DNA of 64,000 nucleotides from NCBI GenBank assembly GCA_025352265.1, contig JANXTS010000033.1, positions 124,001 to 188,000 of the forward strand. The letters are read 5' to 3'. Positions 38,421-47,710 of the stretch are shown piece by piece. The translations under genes were made by a program, and so were the position numbers. This stretch comes from Variovorax sp. GTDB lineage: Bacteria; Pseudomonadota; Gammaproteobacteria; Burkholderiales; Burkholderiaceae_C. The notes beneath the pieces are model-generated. The model was not told where the DNA came from and searched no databases. It was given only the letters and a program-made list of their open reading frames with translations. Numbering within the stretch: the first letter of the stretch is position 1; every line of letters starts with the position of its first letter.

Positions 38421-39263
38421 ATGACAAACCGTCGTCAGTTCATTGCCGGTGTCGCCGCGGCCAGCGCCGCGACTGCGCTCACCCGCCCCGCCGTCGCACA
38501 AACCGACGCCACGGAGAGCGCGTGGGCGCGTATCAACCGCACCAAGGTATTGCGCATGGGCGCAGTGGCCGGCGCAGCGCCCTGCTATCACAAGGACCTC
38601 GCTTCCGGCGAGTGGCAAGGCTTCATGATCGATTTCGGCAAGAGCCTCGCGGCCAGCCTGAACGTCAAGCTGGATATCAACGAAACCAGCTGGGGCAACT
38701 CGGTGCTCGATCTTCAATCGAACAAGATCGACGTTTTCTTCGGTTTGAATCCGACGCCGGCGCGTGCTTTGGTGGTCGACTTTTCAGATCCACTGTTCAA
38801 CAACGCGTTCGTGCTCGTGGCGCGCAAGGGGTTCGATCCGAAGACATGGGAGGAGCTCAACAAGCCCGACGTCAAGATCGCCGTCGACATCGGCTCGTCG
38901 CACGACCAGGTCGTGACCAAGACCTGTCCCAACGCGCAGATCATCCGCCTCGAGAAATCCGCCGACGCCACGCTCGCGTTGCAAACCGGCCGCGCCGACT
39001 GCCAGGTACTCGCCGTCGTGTTGGCGCTTACCGTGGTCAGCAAGAACCCGACCGTCGGGCATATCGTGCTGCCGACGCCGACGCAGGCCACCACGACCAA
39101 CCTGGGCTTCCGAAAAGAGAGCGACCGCCAGTGGGTGGAATACGTCAACAAGTGGATCGGGCAGACGCGTTCCAGCGGCAAGGTGAAAGATGTGGTGCTG
39201 GCCAACATGCAGACCTTGTCGGGTGTGAAGCCGGACCAGGTTCCATCGACCATCAGCTTCTGA
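38421..39263 (+). CDS. Amino-acid ABC transporter, periplasmic binding protein
   Basis: 280 residues of solute-binding family 3. The N-terminus NRRQFIAGVAAASAATALTR resembles a Tat signal, with cleavage after AVAQ near residue 26. The fold has GAVAGAAPCYHKD, GFMIDFGKSLA, and WGNSVLDLQSNKIDVFFG, the standard ligand-binding segments of polar amino-acid receptors. It binds the substrate for the permease and ATPase encoded next. The actual amino acid cannot be predicted by eye. A GGAG ribosome-binding site precedes the ATG. Confidence 0.88.
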   Translation: MTNRRQFIAGVAAASAATALTRPAVAQTDATESAWARINRTKVLRMGAVAGAAPCYHKDLASGEWQGFMIDFGKSLAASLNVKLDINETSWGNSVLDLQSNKIDVFFGLNPTPARALVVDFSDPLFNNAFVLVARKGFDPKTWEELNKPDVKIAVDIGSSHDQVVTKTCPNAQIIRLEKSADATLALQTGRADCQVLAVVLALTVVSKNPTVGHIVLPTPTQATTTNLGFRKESDRQWVEYVNKWIGQTRSSGKVKDVVLANMQTLSGVKPDQVPSTISF

Positions 39264-39305
39264 TTCGAATACTGAACCCGATCAGAAGAGCGAACGAGAG
39301 CAGCC

Positions 39306-39974
39306 GTGTACCACTGGAACTTCGAATTTTTGTGGGGCTTTCGAAAGCTCCTTTTCATGGGACTCGGTTACACGGCGGCCTATACGGTCATCTGCACTGT
39401 GCTGGGATTGGCGATCGGTCTGGCGGTCGCCATGGGTCGGTTGTCTCGGCCCATCTGGCTGCGTGCGCCGCTGCGGGCGTATGTCGAAGTGTTCCGCTGC
39501 ACGCCGGTGTTGGTGCAGCTCGTGTGGTTCTACTACGCGCTGCCGGTGCTGACAGGCATCCAGATCTCTGCTGCGCTGGCAGCAATATTGGCGCTCTCTT
39601 TATATGGCAGCTCGTTCTATTCCGAGATCATTCGCGGCGGCATCATCTCGATCGACCCTGGGCAAACCGAAGCGGCGAGGGCGCTCGGCATGCGGCGCTT
39701 TCAAATGATGCGTCGGGTCGTGTTGCCGCAGGCGTTCAGGCGCATGGTGCCGCCGCTATTGAATCAGTCGATCCTGCAGCTCAAGAACACGTCGCTGCTC
39801 TCCGTGCTGGCGCTGCCCGACCTGCTCTATCAAGGGCAGAGCATCGCACACGAAACCTATCGGCCGCTGGAGACTTACACCGTAGTCGCGCTCGCCTATT
39901 TCCTGGTGCTGCTGCCGGCCACGATATTGGTCAAACGGGCGGAAACTCGTCTTTCCGGTACGGCGCACGCATGA
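39306..39974 (+). CDS. Amino-acid ABC transporter permease (HisM/GlnP-type)
   Basis: 222 residues with about five hydrophobic segments. The inner-membrane EAA loop EAARALGMRRFQMMRRVVLPQAFRRMVPPL contacts the ATPase. It likely forms a homodimer as no second permease is encoded. GTG or ATG start is at 39306; the reading frame start gives YHWNFEFLWGF, a common N-terminus for this family. Its stop overlaps the ATPase start by four bases (ATGA). Confidence 0.9.
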   Translation: MYHWNFEFLWGFRKLLFMGLGYTAAYTVICTVLGLAIGLAVAMGRLSRPIWLRAPLRAYVEVFRCTPVLVQLVWFYYALPVLTGIQISAALAAILALSLYGSSFYSEIIRGGIISIDPGQTEAARALGMRRFQMMRRVVLPQAFRRMVPPLLNQSILQLKNTSLLSVLALPDLLYQGQSIAHETYRPLETYTVVALAYFLVLLPATILVKRAETRLSGTAHA

Positions 39975-40753
39975 CATCCTCTCCAATGATCGAGGTCACC
40001 CATCTCGGCAAACGCTTTGGCGACAACCACGTGTTGCGTGACGTTTCGCTCTCGGTCGCCAAAGGGGAAGTCATTGCCGTGATAGGGCCTTCGGGCTCGG
40101 GCAAGTCGACCTTGCTGCGCTGCCTCAACCTCTTGACCGTGCCCGACGAAGGCACGGTGCGGGTCGGAGACCAATCGCTGACTTTCACCGGTAAAGCCAC
40201 CCGGCTGCCGAAGGACTCGGTACTTTCGGACTTCCGCGCGCGCACGGGCATGGTGTTTCAGCACTTCAACTTATTCCCTCATATGACGGTGCTCGGCAAC
40301 GTCATGGAAGGCCCGGTCACGGTGATGAAGCAACCAAAGGCACAGGCCGCCGAGAACGCACGCGCGCTGCTCGCCAAGGTCGGGCTATTGGAAAAGGCCG
40401 ACGCATGGCCCGACCAGCTTTCGGGCGGACAGAAGCAGCGCGTCGCCATCGCTCGCGCGCTGGCGATGGAGCCTCAGGTAATGCTCTTCGACGAAGTCAC
40501 TTCGGCCCTCGATCCGGAGCTGGTCGGCGAGGTGCTGCGCGTGATTCAGGCACTGGCCGAAGAAGGCATGACCATGTTGCTGGTCACGCACGAGATGTCG
40601 TTCGCGCGCGCAGTAGCGCACCAAGTGGCCTTCATGCGCGACGGCGTCATCCTCGAATGCGGACCGGCGCGACAGGTGATCGATGCGCCTACCGAAGCCG
40701 CTACGCGCGCCTTCCTGGCACGCTTTCACGAAGGCAGGCCCACCAGCACTTGA
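39971..40753 (+). CDS. Amino-acid ABC transporter ATPase (GlnQ/HisP-type)
   Basis: 260 residues. Walker A is GPSGSGKSTL (about 39-48), signature LSGGQKQRVAIARALA, Walker B VMLFDEVTSALDPEL and H-loop LVTHEMSF. It powers the importer with the permease encoded just upstream. The last 28 bases overlap the 3' end of the convergent dusA gene, so the two genes share coding sequence on opposite strands. Confidence 0.93.
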   Translation: MTSSPMIEVTHLGKRFGDNHVLRDVSLSVAKGEVIAVIGPSGSGKSTLLRCLNLLTVPDEGTVRVGDQSLTFTGKATRLPKDSVLSDFRARTGMVFQHFNLFPHMTVLGNVMEGPVTVMKQPKAQAAENARALLAKVGLLEKADAWPDQLSGGQKQRVAIARALAMEPQVMLFDEVTSALDPELVGEVLRVIQALAEEGMTMLLVTHEMSFARAVAHQVAFMRDGVILECGPARQVIDAPTEAATRAFLARFHEGRPTST

Positions 40754-41850
40754 GTGGTGGGTGCCGGGGCCGACCTGGCCGCGGATGAATCGAGCGCGGC
40801 AGCGACCACCGGCTTGGCAACTGCCGTACTGCGCGCATCCGCATCGGCCTGTGAATGCGCCAACGCCATCACCTCGTGCGGCGCTGTGCCCTTGAGTTTG
40901 TGATCGCTCCACACCTGCCGCCAATGCCGCGCGCCGGGCAGGCCGTTGCGCAAGCCAAGCATGTGCCGCGCAATATTCGACCACGGCGTGCCGTGCGCCG
41001 CGGCTTCGCGAACCATGTAGTCGCACATCCGCCGCTCCACATCTTCGCGGGTAAGTTCGCCGTCGAAGCCGCGTGCAACTTCACCGAAGAACTCGGCATC
41101 CCAGTCCGCCAGCCACCAGGGGTTGTGATACGCCTCGCGGCCGATCATCACGCCGTCGAGCAGGCGAAGTTGCGTGTGCACCTCTGCGCTGTTGTGGATG
41201 CCGCCGTTGATCGAAAACCGCAGCGCGGGAAAATCGTGCTTCAGCCGATGAACCAGCGCGTGGCGCAGCGGCGGCACTTCGCGGTTTTGCTTCGGGCTCA
41301 GGCCCTGGAGCCAAGCATTGCGCGCATGCACGATGAAGGTCTGGCAACCCGCCTCGCTCACCGTGCCAACGAAGTCACGCACGAACTCGTAGCTCTCCGA
41401 CTTGTCGATGCCGATGCGGTGCTTGACGGTCACGGGTACGTCGACTACGTCGACCATCGCCTTCACGCAATCGGCCACCAGCAGCGGCTCAGCCATGAGG
41501 CAAGCGCCGAAGGCGCCGCGCTGCACACGCTCGCTCGGACAACCGCAGTTCAGGTTGATTTCGTCATAGCCCCACTGCTTGCCCAGTTGCGCGCAATGCG
41601 CCAGATCAGCCGGTTCGCTGCCACCCAGTTGCAGCGCGACCGGATGCTCTTCGGCGTTGAAGCGCAGATGCCGCGGCACGTCGCCATGGACCAGCGCGCC
41701 GGTCGTGACCATCTCGGTGTAGAGAAGCGCGTGGCGGGTCAGCAGCCGATGGAAGTAACGGCAATGCCTGTCGGTCCAATCCATCATGGGTGCAACGCTC
41801 ACACGGTCAGGCGCAGGGCGAAGACTCGGATTAAAAGAAGAAGCGGACAT
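40726..41850 (-). CDS. dusA: tRNA-dihydrouridine synthase A
   Basis: 374 residues. FMN-binding TIM barrel: SVAPMMDWTDRHCRYF at the N-terminus, active-site Cys in NLNCGCPSERVQ with GACLM after it, KHRIGID, FIVHARNAWLQGLSPKQNREVPPL and INGGI near residue 215. It reduces uridines 20/20a in the D loop of tRNAs. The C-terminal 50 residues (after HKLKG) are Ala-rich and not conserved. The ATG at 41850 begins the family region. The 3' end overlaps the convergent ABC ATPase gene by 28 bp. Confidence 0.94.
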   Translation of the reverse strand: MSASSFNPSLRPAPDRVSVAPMMDWTDRHCRYFHRLLTRHALLYTEMVTTGALVHGDVPRHLRFNAEEHPVALQLGGSEPADLAHCAQLGKQWGYDEINLNCGCPSERVQRGAFGACLMAEPLLVADCVKAMVDVVDVPVTVKHRIGIDKSESYEFVRDFVGTVSEAGCQTFIVHARNAWLQGLSPKQNREVPPLRHALVHRLKHDFPALRFSINGGIHNSAEVHTQLRLLDGVMIGREAYHNPWWLADWDAEFFGEVARGFDGELTREDVERRMCDYMVREAAAHGTPWSNIARHMLGLRNGLPGARHWRQVWSDHKLKGTAPHEVMALAHSQADADARSTAVAKPVVAAALDSSAARSAPAPTTQVLVGLPS

Positions 41851-41990
41851 CGGACTTGTAGAGGGTGCCGGCAGCGGCGGCGGAGTCGTGGATTGTCTCC
41901 CAGGGGTTGCCGAGTTGCCCGAACGACGCGTGAATACGAATGCAGGCAGCCCAAGCCTGCATGTCGGTGTTTGCCCGATAACGCGCAACT

Positions 41991-42209
41991 TCAGGCGCGC
42001 GGACCTTCCTTGCCGAACATTCTTCGAATTGCAGCGACGCCCGCGACCAATGCGTTGGCATAGGTGGATTGGGGATCGATTGCGGATTCCAGCGGAAGGT
42101 AAGGCAAGGCGTCTTCCATCGCGTAATCCGTTCCTTCCATCAATACCCAATAGAACTCGCCTTGTTCGAGTTCATGAACGGTCAGTGCGATATTTCGCAG
42201 TGTTGACAT
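41991..42209 (-). CDS. Small hypothetical protein, 72 residues
   Basis: Begins with MSTLRNIALTVHELEQGEFYWVLME, then acidic and Ala-rich segments and AIRRMFGKEG at the end. The pattern of an ordered N-terminal strand and an aromatic FYW cluster is protein-like, but I recognise no family. No strong ribosome-binding site is visible. It reads in the direction of dusA and ends 140 bp before it. Confidence 0.5.
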   Translation of the reverse strand: MSTLRNIALTVHELEQGEFYWVLMEGTDYAMEDALPYLPLESAIDPQSTYANALVAGVAAIRRMFGKEGPRA

Positions 42210-42443
42210 GGGTTTAGGTGGAGCCGGTAAGGGTTACGGATGGGACTGAATAATCCTATTCATCACGCTCGGCAACGCATAACCACAATTTCACGCTTAG
42301 ATATAAATGTGACAAACCGTAAGCAAATTCGGAGGTATCTGCCAAGTATTTGTTCACAGTAACTTGAATCGCCGCACCACAACCGCTCCCAATCTTTTCC
42401 TACACCTAGCGTCTGAACTCTCTCCTAAGCTGTTTTATCGCCC

Positions 42444-42454
42444 TTGCAGTGCAA
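42444..42454. promoter_or_regulatory. Perfect TTGCAGTGCAA palindrome before an unknown gene
   Basis: 11-bp palindrome centred on G, 18 bp before the ATG at 42473 and so placed to block transcription or early translation. Its sequence matches the site before phaZ at 10 of 11 positions (in reverse complement). PhaR-type regulators bind similar TGC-rich sites. The rest of 42210-42472 is AT-richer and shows no gene. Confidence 0.45.
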
Positions 42455-42472
42455 ATAAATCCGGAGACAACG

Positions 42473-42877
42473 ATGAATCAATTCCATCTCGAGCCGAACA
42501 TGCTGGCCACATTCGGCGGAGCGTTTTATCCGACCGGTTATTCGATGGTGATGTTTCCGGATGCAAAAGATGCGGCTCGCGTCGGCCAGCAACTCATCGA
42601 AGCTGGCTTTGAGGCTCCAGCCGTGATGTCGGTGCCAGCCGCCATCATCCTTTCACAGATCACACCGACTGTGAGCGGTGCCGACGACCCTCTGCCGTCG
42701 GCAGGCACAGAGGGCGCAACCGTTCGCGCACTGACCGAACTGGCCCAAAAGGGCCACGCCGGCCTGTTGGTCAAGACCGACGATGAAGACATCGCCGATC
42801 GACTGATGAAAGTGGTGCGCGAAGTGCCGTATTCCATGGCTCAGCGCTATCGCGCGCTGGTCATTGAGGACCTTTGA
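42473..42877 (+). CDS. Hypothetical protein, 134 residues
   Basis: Preceded by GGAGA at a good distance and the TTGCAGTGCAA palindrome. The sequence MNQFHLEPNMLATFGGAFYPTG opens a compact alpha/beta protein. A segment DAKDAARVGQQLIEAGFEAPAV resembles a ferredoxin-like beta-alpha-beta unit, as does AKEVPYSMAQRY-like ending VVREVPYSMAQRYRALVIEDL. No signal peptide or membrane segment. Function unknown; the shared upstream motif suggests regulation with phaZ. Confidence 0.7.
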   Translation: MNQFHLEPNMLATFGGAFYPTGYSMVMFPDAKDAARVGQQLIEAGFEAPAVMSVPAAIILSQITPTVSGADDPLPSAGTEGATVRALTELAQKGHAGLLVKTDDEDIADRLMKVVREVPYSMAQRYRALVIEDL

Positions 42878-42918
42878 GCGACGCCCCTTGAACTAAAGCG
42901 CTGAGCCTCGTAAGTCGC

Positions 42919-44268
42919 TCAACTCGCCATGTGACCCGTCTTGGCGTTGACGATTTCTTCGGGCTCGTTCGCTTCGACCCACGTCTCGCCATTGAGCCCG
43001 GCCTGCAGGCGATCCATGTCGAGCTCGTTGGTCCATTTGGCCACCACGATCGTCGCCACGCCATTGCCCACCAGATTGGTCAGCGCGCGGGCTTCGGACA
43101 TGAAGCGGTCGATGCCGAGGATGAGTGCCAGTGCAGCGACTGGCACATGACCCACGGCCGACAGCGTGGCAGCCAGCACGATAAAGCCACTACCGGTAAC
43201 GCCGGCCGCGCCCTTTGAGGTCAGCAGCAGCACCAGCAACAGCGTGATCTGCTGCGTGATCGTCATCGGAGTGTTGGTGGCCTGCGCCAAAAACACCGCC
43301 GCCATCGTCAAATAGATCGAGGTGCCGTCGAGGTTGAATGAATAGCCGGTTGGAATGACCAGCCCGACCACCGACTTTTTGGCGCCGAGGTTCTCCATCT
43401 TCTCCATCATGCGTGGCAACGCCGCCTCGCTCGATGACGTGCCGAGCACGATCAGCAGTTCTTCCCTGATGTACTTGACGAACTTCCAGATCGAGAAGCC
43501 GTGGTACCGCGCAATGCTGCCCAGCACGACGAAGACGAAGATCAGGCAGGTCAAATAGAACGTCGCCATGAGTTGACCCAACTGCACCAGCGAACCGACG
43601 CCGTACTTTCCGATGGTGAACGCCATCGCGCCAAAGGCACCGATGGGCGCGACCTTCATGATGTAGCCGACGATGACGAAAAGCACATGCGAGAACTTCT
43701 CGATGAAGTCGAACACCATGGTTCCGCGACCACCGAACTTGTGCAGCGCAAAGCCGAACAAAACTGCAATCAGCAGCACCTGCAGGATTTCTCCTTTGGC
43801 AAATGCATCGACGAATTGGGTCGGAATCACATTCATCAAAAAGTCGGTGGTCGAGGTCATCTTGCCCGGCCCGGTGAAAGCCGCGATGCCCTTGGTGTCA
43901 AGCGTGGTGACATCGATGTTCATACCGGTGCCGGGATGCACCAGGTTGATGATCACCAGTCCGACTATCAGCGCGACGGTGCTGACCACCTCGAAATACA
44001 GCAGCGCCAAGCCGCCGGTTTTACCCACCTTCTTCATGTCTTCCATGCCGGCGATGCCAACCACGACGGTGCAGAAGATGATCGGCGCAATGATCATCTT
44101 GATCAGCTTGATGAAGCCGTCGCCCAGCGGCTTCATGGCCTCGCCGGTCTGCGGGTAGAAGTGCCCGAGGATCACGCCGATGACGATGGCGGTGATGACC
44201 TGAAAGTAGAGCGATTTGTAGAGCGGTTGCTTGGCCGCGGATGCGGTGGCTGATGGTTCGGTAGACAT
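42919..44268 (-). CDS. dctA: C4-dicarboxylate:proton/sodium symporter
   Basis: 449 residues of the DAACS (glutamate/dicarboxylate transporter) family. Membrane helices alternate with [24 protein letters not shown], and hairpin/transport motifs [26 protein letters not shown] and [15 protein letters not shown] are present. It imports succinate, fumarate and malate. A clear GAAGGAG site lies before the ATG at 44268. Length matches DctA. No two-component dctBD pair is nearby. Confidence 0.93.
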   Translation of the reverse strand: MSTEPSATASAAKQPLYKSLYFQVITAIVIGVILGHFYPQTGEAMKPLGDGFIKLIKMIIAPIIFCTVVVGIAGMEDMKKVGKTGGLALLYFEVVSTVALIVGLVIINLVHPGTGMNIDVTTLDTKGIAAFTGPGKMTSTTDFLMNVIPTQFVDAFAKGEILQVLLIAVLFGFALHKFGGRGTMVFDFIEKFSHVLFVIVGYIMKVAPIGAFGAMAFTIGKYGVGSLVQLGQLMATFYLTCLIFVFVVLGSIARYHGFSIWKFVKYIREELLIVLGTSSSEAALPRMMEKMENLGAKKSVVGLVIPTGYSFNLDGTSIYLTMAAVFLAQATNTPMTITQQITLLLVLLLTSKGAAGVTGSGFIVLAATLSAVGHVPVAALALILGIDRFMSEARALTNLVGNGVATIVVAKWTNELDMDRLQAGLNGETWVEANEPEEIVNAKTGHMAS

Positions 44269-44413
44269 GGAGTCTCCTTCGTATTTCTTGCTGTTGGATT
44301 TATGAATTCAGGAACTTGGCTGCCGGTGCGGCCATCGCAACTTTTGCGCTGTTCGGGACTTTAGCGCGATCACTCGCCGTCGTCCGCTTCGGTCCGCTGT
44401 GCGGCGAGCCATT

Positions 44414-44434
44414 AAAAAACCCGCCTGAGCGGGT
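44414..44434 (-). terminator. Intrinsic terminator after phaB
   Basis: On the minus strand ACCCGC (44434-44429) and GCGGGT (44424-44419) form a 6-bp stem with loop TCAG, followed by a run of T from 44419 to 44414. It lies 30 bp after the phaB stop and ends its transcript before dctA. Confidence 0.85.
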
Positions 44435-44463
44435 CTTTGTCGAGGTGCCTTGCAAGCAATGCC

Positions 44464-45201
44464 TCAGTGCATGTGCAGTCCGCCGTTCACCGAGAAGTCG
44501 GCGCCGGTCGAATAGCCACCTTCGTCGGTTGCCAGCCACGAAATGATCGAGGCGATTTCGCTCGGCTTGCCAAGCCGCTTGACCGGGATGGTCGCGATGA
44601 TCTTATCGAGCACCTCCTGGCGAATGGCGTTGACCATGTCGGTGCCGATGTAGCCCGGGCTGACGGTGTTGACGGTCACGCCCTTGTTGGCCATCTCTTG
44701 CGCCAGCGCCATCGTGAAGCCGTGCATGCCGGCTTTTGCTGCGGAGTAGTTGGTTTGGCCGGCCTGGCCCTTTGCGCCGTTGACCGAGCTAATGTTGACG
44801 ATGCGGCCCCAGCCCTTTTCGACCATGTCGCCGACCACTTGCTTGGTCACGTTGAACATGCTGTTGAGGTTGGTCTCGATCACCGCGCTCCAGTCTTCCG
44901 GCGTCATCTTGATGAACATGCGGTCGCGCGTGATGCCGGCGTTGTTTACCAGCACGTCGATGGCGCCATGTTCGGCCTTGGCCTTGGAAAAGGCTTCGAC
45001 GGTAGAGGTCCAGTCGCCGACGTTGCCGACCGACGCGAAGAAGTCGTAGCCATCGGCTTTTTGTTCGGCCAACCACTTGGCGTGGTCGCGTGTGGGGCCG
45101 CAGCCAGCGATGACGGAAAACCCGTCCTTGTGAAGACGCTGGCAGATGGCGGTTCCGATGCCACCCATGCCTCCGGTGACGTATGCGACTTTTTTGCTCA
45201 T
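44464..45201 (-). CDS. phaB: Acetoacetyl-CoA reductase
   Basis: 245 residues of SDR. NADPH-binding TGGMGGIG (9-16), NNAGITRD, catalytic Ser in NISSVNG and YSAAKAG with Tyr and Lys. The variant TGGMGGIG and the GQAGQTNYSAAKAGMHGFT run are hallmarks of PhaB. It reduces acetoacetyl-CoA to (R)-3-hydroxybutyryl-CoA for PHB synthesis. It stands apart from phaC and phaA, about 5.5 kb away, as a single-gene transcript with its own terminator. Confidence 0.93.
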   Translation of the reverse strand: MSKKVAYVTGGMGGIGTAICQRLHKDGFSVIAGCGPTRDHAKWLAEQKADGYDFFASVGNVGDWTSTVEAFSKAKAEHGAIDVLVNNAGITRDRMFIKMTPEDWSAVIETNLNSMFNVTKQVVGDMVEKGWGRIVNISSVNGAKGQAGQTNYSAAKAGMHGFTMALAQEMANKGVTVNTVSPGYIGTDMVNAIRQEVLDKIIATIPVKRLGKPSEIASIISWLATDEGGYSTGADFSVNGGLHMH

Positions 45202-45332
45202 GTTATTTCCTGGAATTCGGTACGGCCGAAACTGGCCTCGTTACTTTAGCGAAATTTGCCCTCGTCTCGTCGGAGGAAAACACTGACACGGGCGTGCAAC
45301 CAGCTGTCACAAGGCGTATCTATACTCGTTCG

Positions 45333-46370
45333 ATGTCATCGATAGAGCTTGCCGGCGTCGCCAAAACCTGGGGCCAAACCACCGCCCTCCACGCCATCAA
45401 CATTTACATCGAGAAAGGCACGTTCTGCGTTTTGCTCGGCCCTTCGGGATGCGGCAAATCGACCACATTGCGGATCATCGCCGGGCTCGAAGTGGCGACC
45501 GCCGGCCAGGTGCACATCGACGGCCGCGATGTGACCGATGCACCGCCGGCACAGCGCGGCATCGCGATGGTGTTCCAGAATTACGCGCTCTTTCCACACC
45601 TGACCGTGGCCGACAACATCACCTTCGGGCTCTCGGTGCGCAAGACGCCGGTTGCAGAAATGGCAACGCGGCTGAAAGAAGCGGCGGTGCTGCTCGGTCT
45701 TTCGGCCCTGCTCGATCGTCGCCCGGGCCAACTTTCCGGCGGGCAGCAGCAACGCGTCGCACTCGGCCGTGCGCTCGTCGCGCAGGCGAGCGTCTGCCTG
45801 ATGGACGAGCCGCTCTCCAACCTCGACGCGCAGTTGCGGCAGGAAATGCGACTCGAATTGCGAGACCTTCAGCAAAAGCTCGGCCTGACCGTCGTCTACG
45901 TTACGCACGACCAGACCGAAGCGATGAGCATGGCCGACCAGGTCGTGCTGCTGAATCAGGGCCGCGTCGAGCAGGCCGGCGCACCGCGCGAGCTTTACGC
46001 ACAACCAGCCACGACCTTTGCGGCCCGTTTTATCGGCACTCCGCCGATGAATCTCGTTGCCATCGAGGCCGGTCGCATCGCCGGGAGCGACGTTGCCATC
46101 GGACTGACAGCGACGACGCTCGGCGTACGGCCCGAATCCATTTCGCTGGCGCCGCACATCGACAACCCCGAAAGCATGGGCGTTACGGCCGTCGTGGCGA
46201 GCGTCGAATACCTCGGCGCCGATCTTGTCTTGCGCTGCACAGTCGGCACGCAAACGCTGCTGGTGCGCGCCGACGGACGTTTCAGGGTGCAGCCCGGAGA
46301 CACCGTGCCGCTGCACTGGTCGCCGCACGACAGCCACGGCTTCGACGCCGCCGGCCAACGAATTCACTAA
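45333..46370 (+). CDS. CUT1-type ABC importer ATPase (UgpC/MalK-like)
   Basis: 345 residues. Walker A GPSGCGKSTTLR, signature LSGGQQQRVALGRALV, Walker B VCLMDEPLSNLD and H-loop YVTHDQTEAMSMADQ, then the C-terminal regulatory OB/TOBE domain (about 235-345, LGVRPESISL). These sequence variants are those of carbohydrate and glycerol-phosphate importers. The ATG at 45333 is chosen over upstream frame because MSSIELAGVAKTWG is the family start. It leads a five-gene operon with nearly no gaps. Confidence 0.93.
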   Translation: MSSIELAGVAKTWGQTTALHAINIYIEKGTFCVLLGPSGCGKSTTLRIIAGLEVATAGQVHIDGRDVTDAPPAQRGIAMVFQNYALFPHLTVADNITFGLSVRKTPVAEMATRLKEAAVLLGLSALLDRRPGQLSGGQQQRVALGRALVAQASVCLMDEPLSNLDAQLRQEMRLELRDLQQKLGLTVVYVTHDQTEAMSMADQVVLLNQGRVEQAGAPRELYAQPATTFAARFIGTPPMNLVAIEAGRIAGSDVAIGLTATTLGVRPESISLAPHIDNPESMGVTAVVASVEYLGADLVLRCTVGTQTLLVRADGRFRVQPGDTVPLHWSPHDSHGFDAAGQRIH

Positions 46371-46405
46371 CCAGCCTTCCCGACAATTTTTTGAGAACCA
46401 ATCCC

Positions 46406-47710
46406 ATGAGACGAGATACCTTTCTGCGCGTTGCCACCATCAACCTGACTGCGGCCATTGCCGTGCTGGCCGGTGCCACGATGCCGTTGCATGCGCAGAC
46501 GCCAGTCGAAGTGCAGTTCTATTACCCGGTGGCAGTCGGTGGCCCGATCGCCAAGACCATCGACGGCTTTGCTGCGGGCTTCATGAAGGACAACCCCGGC
46601 ATCAAGGTGACGCCCATTTACGCCGGCACCTACCAGGAAACCATTGTCAAGGCACTCACCGCGCACAAGTCAGGCACGCCGCCGGTGACATCGGTGCTGC
46701 TGTCGACCGACATGTTCACGCTCATCGACGAAGACGCCATCGTGCCGTTCGATACTTTCGCCAGGACGGCTGAAGACAAGGCCTGGATGGGCAGCTTCTA
46801 CAAGGCCTTCATGCTCAACAGCCAAAGCGGCGGCAAGACCTGGGGCATTCCGTTCCAGCGTTCGACCGTCGTCATGTACTGGAACAAAGAGCTTTTCAAG
46901 GAGGCCGGACTCGACCCTGAAAAAGGTCCAACCAGCTGGGCCGAGCTGAAAGACGCTGCAACCAAGCTCACGAAAAAAGACGCCAGCGGAAAAACCACGC
47001 AGTACGGGGTGCAGATTCCGTCGAGCGGCTTTCCGTACTGGCTGTTCCAGACCTTGACCACACCCAACGACACCATTCTGGCCAACGATACCGGCACGCA
47101 GGTCAAGTTCGATGACCCCAAGGTGGTCGAAGCGCTGCAGTATTGGGTCGACCTGGGCAAGGCCGGCATCCACCCACCAGACGTCGTCGAGTGGGGCACC
47201 ACGCCCAAGGACTTCTTCGAGAAGAAGGCCGCGATCATCTACACGACCACCGGCAATCTGACCAATATCAAGACCAATGCCAAGTTCGATTTCGGCGTCG
47301 GCATGATCCCCGGCAACAAGCGCAAAGGCTCGCCCACCGGCGGCGGCAACTTCTACATCTTCAAGAAGTCGACCGCGGCGCAGCAAGAGGCTGCATTCAA
47401 GTTCGTGCAATGGGTGACGCAGCCCGAGCGTGCGGCGCAGTGGAGCATGGAGACCGGTTATGCCGGCATTTCGCAAGCAGCCTACGACACGCCTGCACTC
47501 AAGAAGTACGGCGTCGACTTTCCGGCTGCGCTGGTGGCGCGCGACCAATTGCCGGTGTCGGTCGCCGAGTTTTCGACCCATGACAACCAGCGCGTGACCA
47601 AGGCGTTGAACGACGGCTTGCAAGCCGCGCTCACCGGCACCAAAACGCCGGCGCAAGCCATGAAGGATGCGCAGGCTGAGGCCGACCGGATCCTGCGCGC
47701 CTACAAGTGA
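46406..47710 (+). CDS. ABC importer periplasmic binding protein (UgpB-like, family 1)
   Basis: 434 residues. Signal peptide INLTAAIAVLAGATMPLHAQ with cleavage near residue 30. The mature part starts VEVQFYYPVAVGGPIAK and has DGFAAGFMKDNPGIKVTPIYAGTYQE, IPFQRSTVVMYWNKELFKEAGLDP, and TGGGNFYIFKKSTA, characteristic of extracellular solute-binding family 1. UgpB-like proteins bind glycerol-3-phosphate or glycerophosphodiesters; the presence of a phosphodiesterase-like gene at the operon end makes this family of ligands attractive here, but it is inference. Confidence 0.9.
   Translation: MRRDTFLRVATINLTAAIAVLAGATMPLHAQTPVEVQFYYPVAVGGPIAKTIDGFAAGFMKDNPGIKVTPIYAGTYQETIVKALTAHKSGTPPVTSVLLSTDMFTLIDEDAIVPFDTFARTAEDKAWMGSFYKAFMLNSQSGGKTWGIPFQRSTVVMYWNKELFKEAGLDPEKGPTSWAELKDAATKLTKKDASGKTTQYGVQIPSSGFPYWLFQTLTTPNDTILANDTGTQVKFDDPKVVEALQYWVDLGKAGIHPPDVVEWGTTPKDFFEKKAAIIYTTTGNLTNIKTNAKFDFGVGMIPGNKRKGSPTGGGNFYIFKKSTAAQQEAAFKFVQWVTQPERAAQWSMETGYAGISQAAYDTPALKKYGVDFPAALVARDQLPVSVAEFSTHDNQRVTKALNDGLQAALTGTKTPAQAMKDAQAEADRILRAYK

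Noticed and set aside
41831..42061. 76-residue minus-strand frame between dusA and the small gene at 41991
   Set aside because: Overlaps the start of dusA and the end of the 72-residue gene, has no ribosome-binding site and no protein-like pattern.
45336..46367. Long minus-strand open frame (343 codons) opposite the CUT1 ATPase
   Set aside because: The plus frame has every ABC motif and proper overlaps with its neighbours; the antisense frame has an unlikely composition and no family features. GC-rich third positions create such shadows throughout the window.
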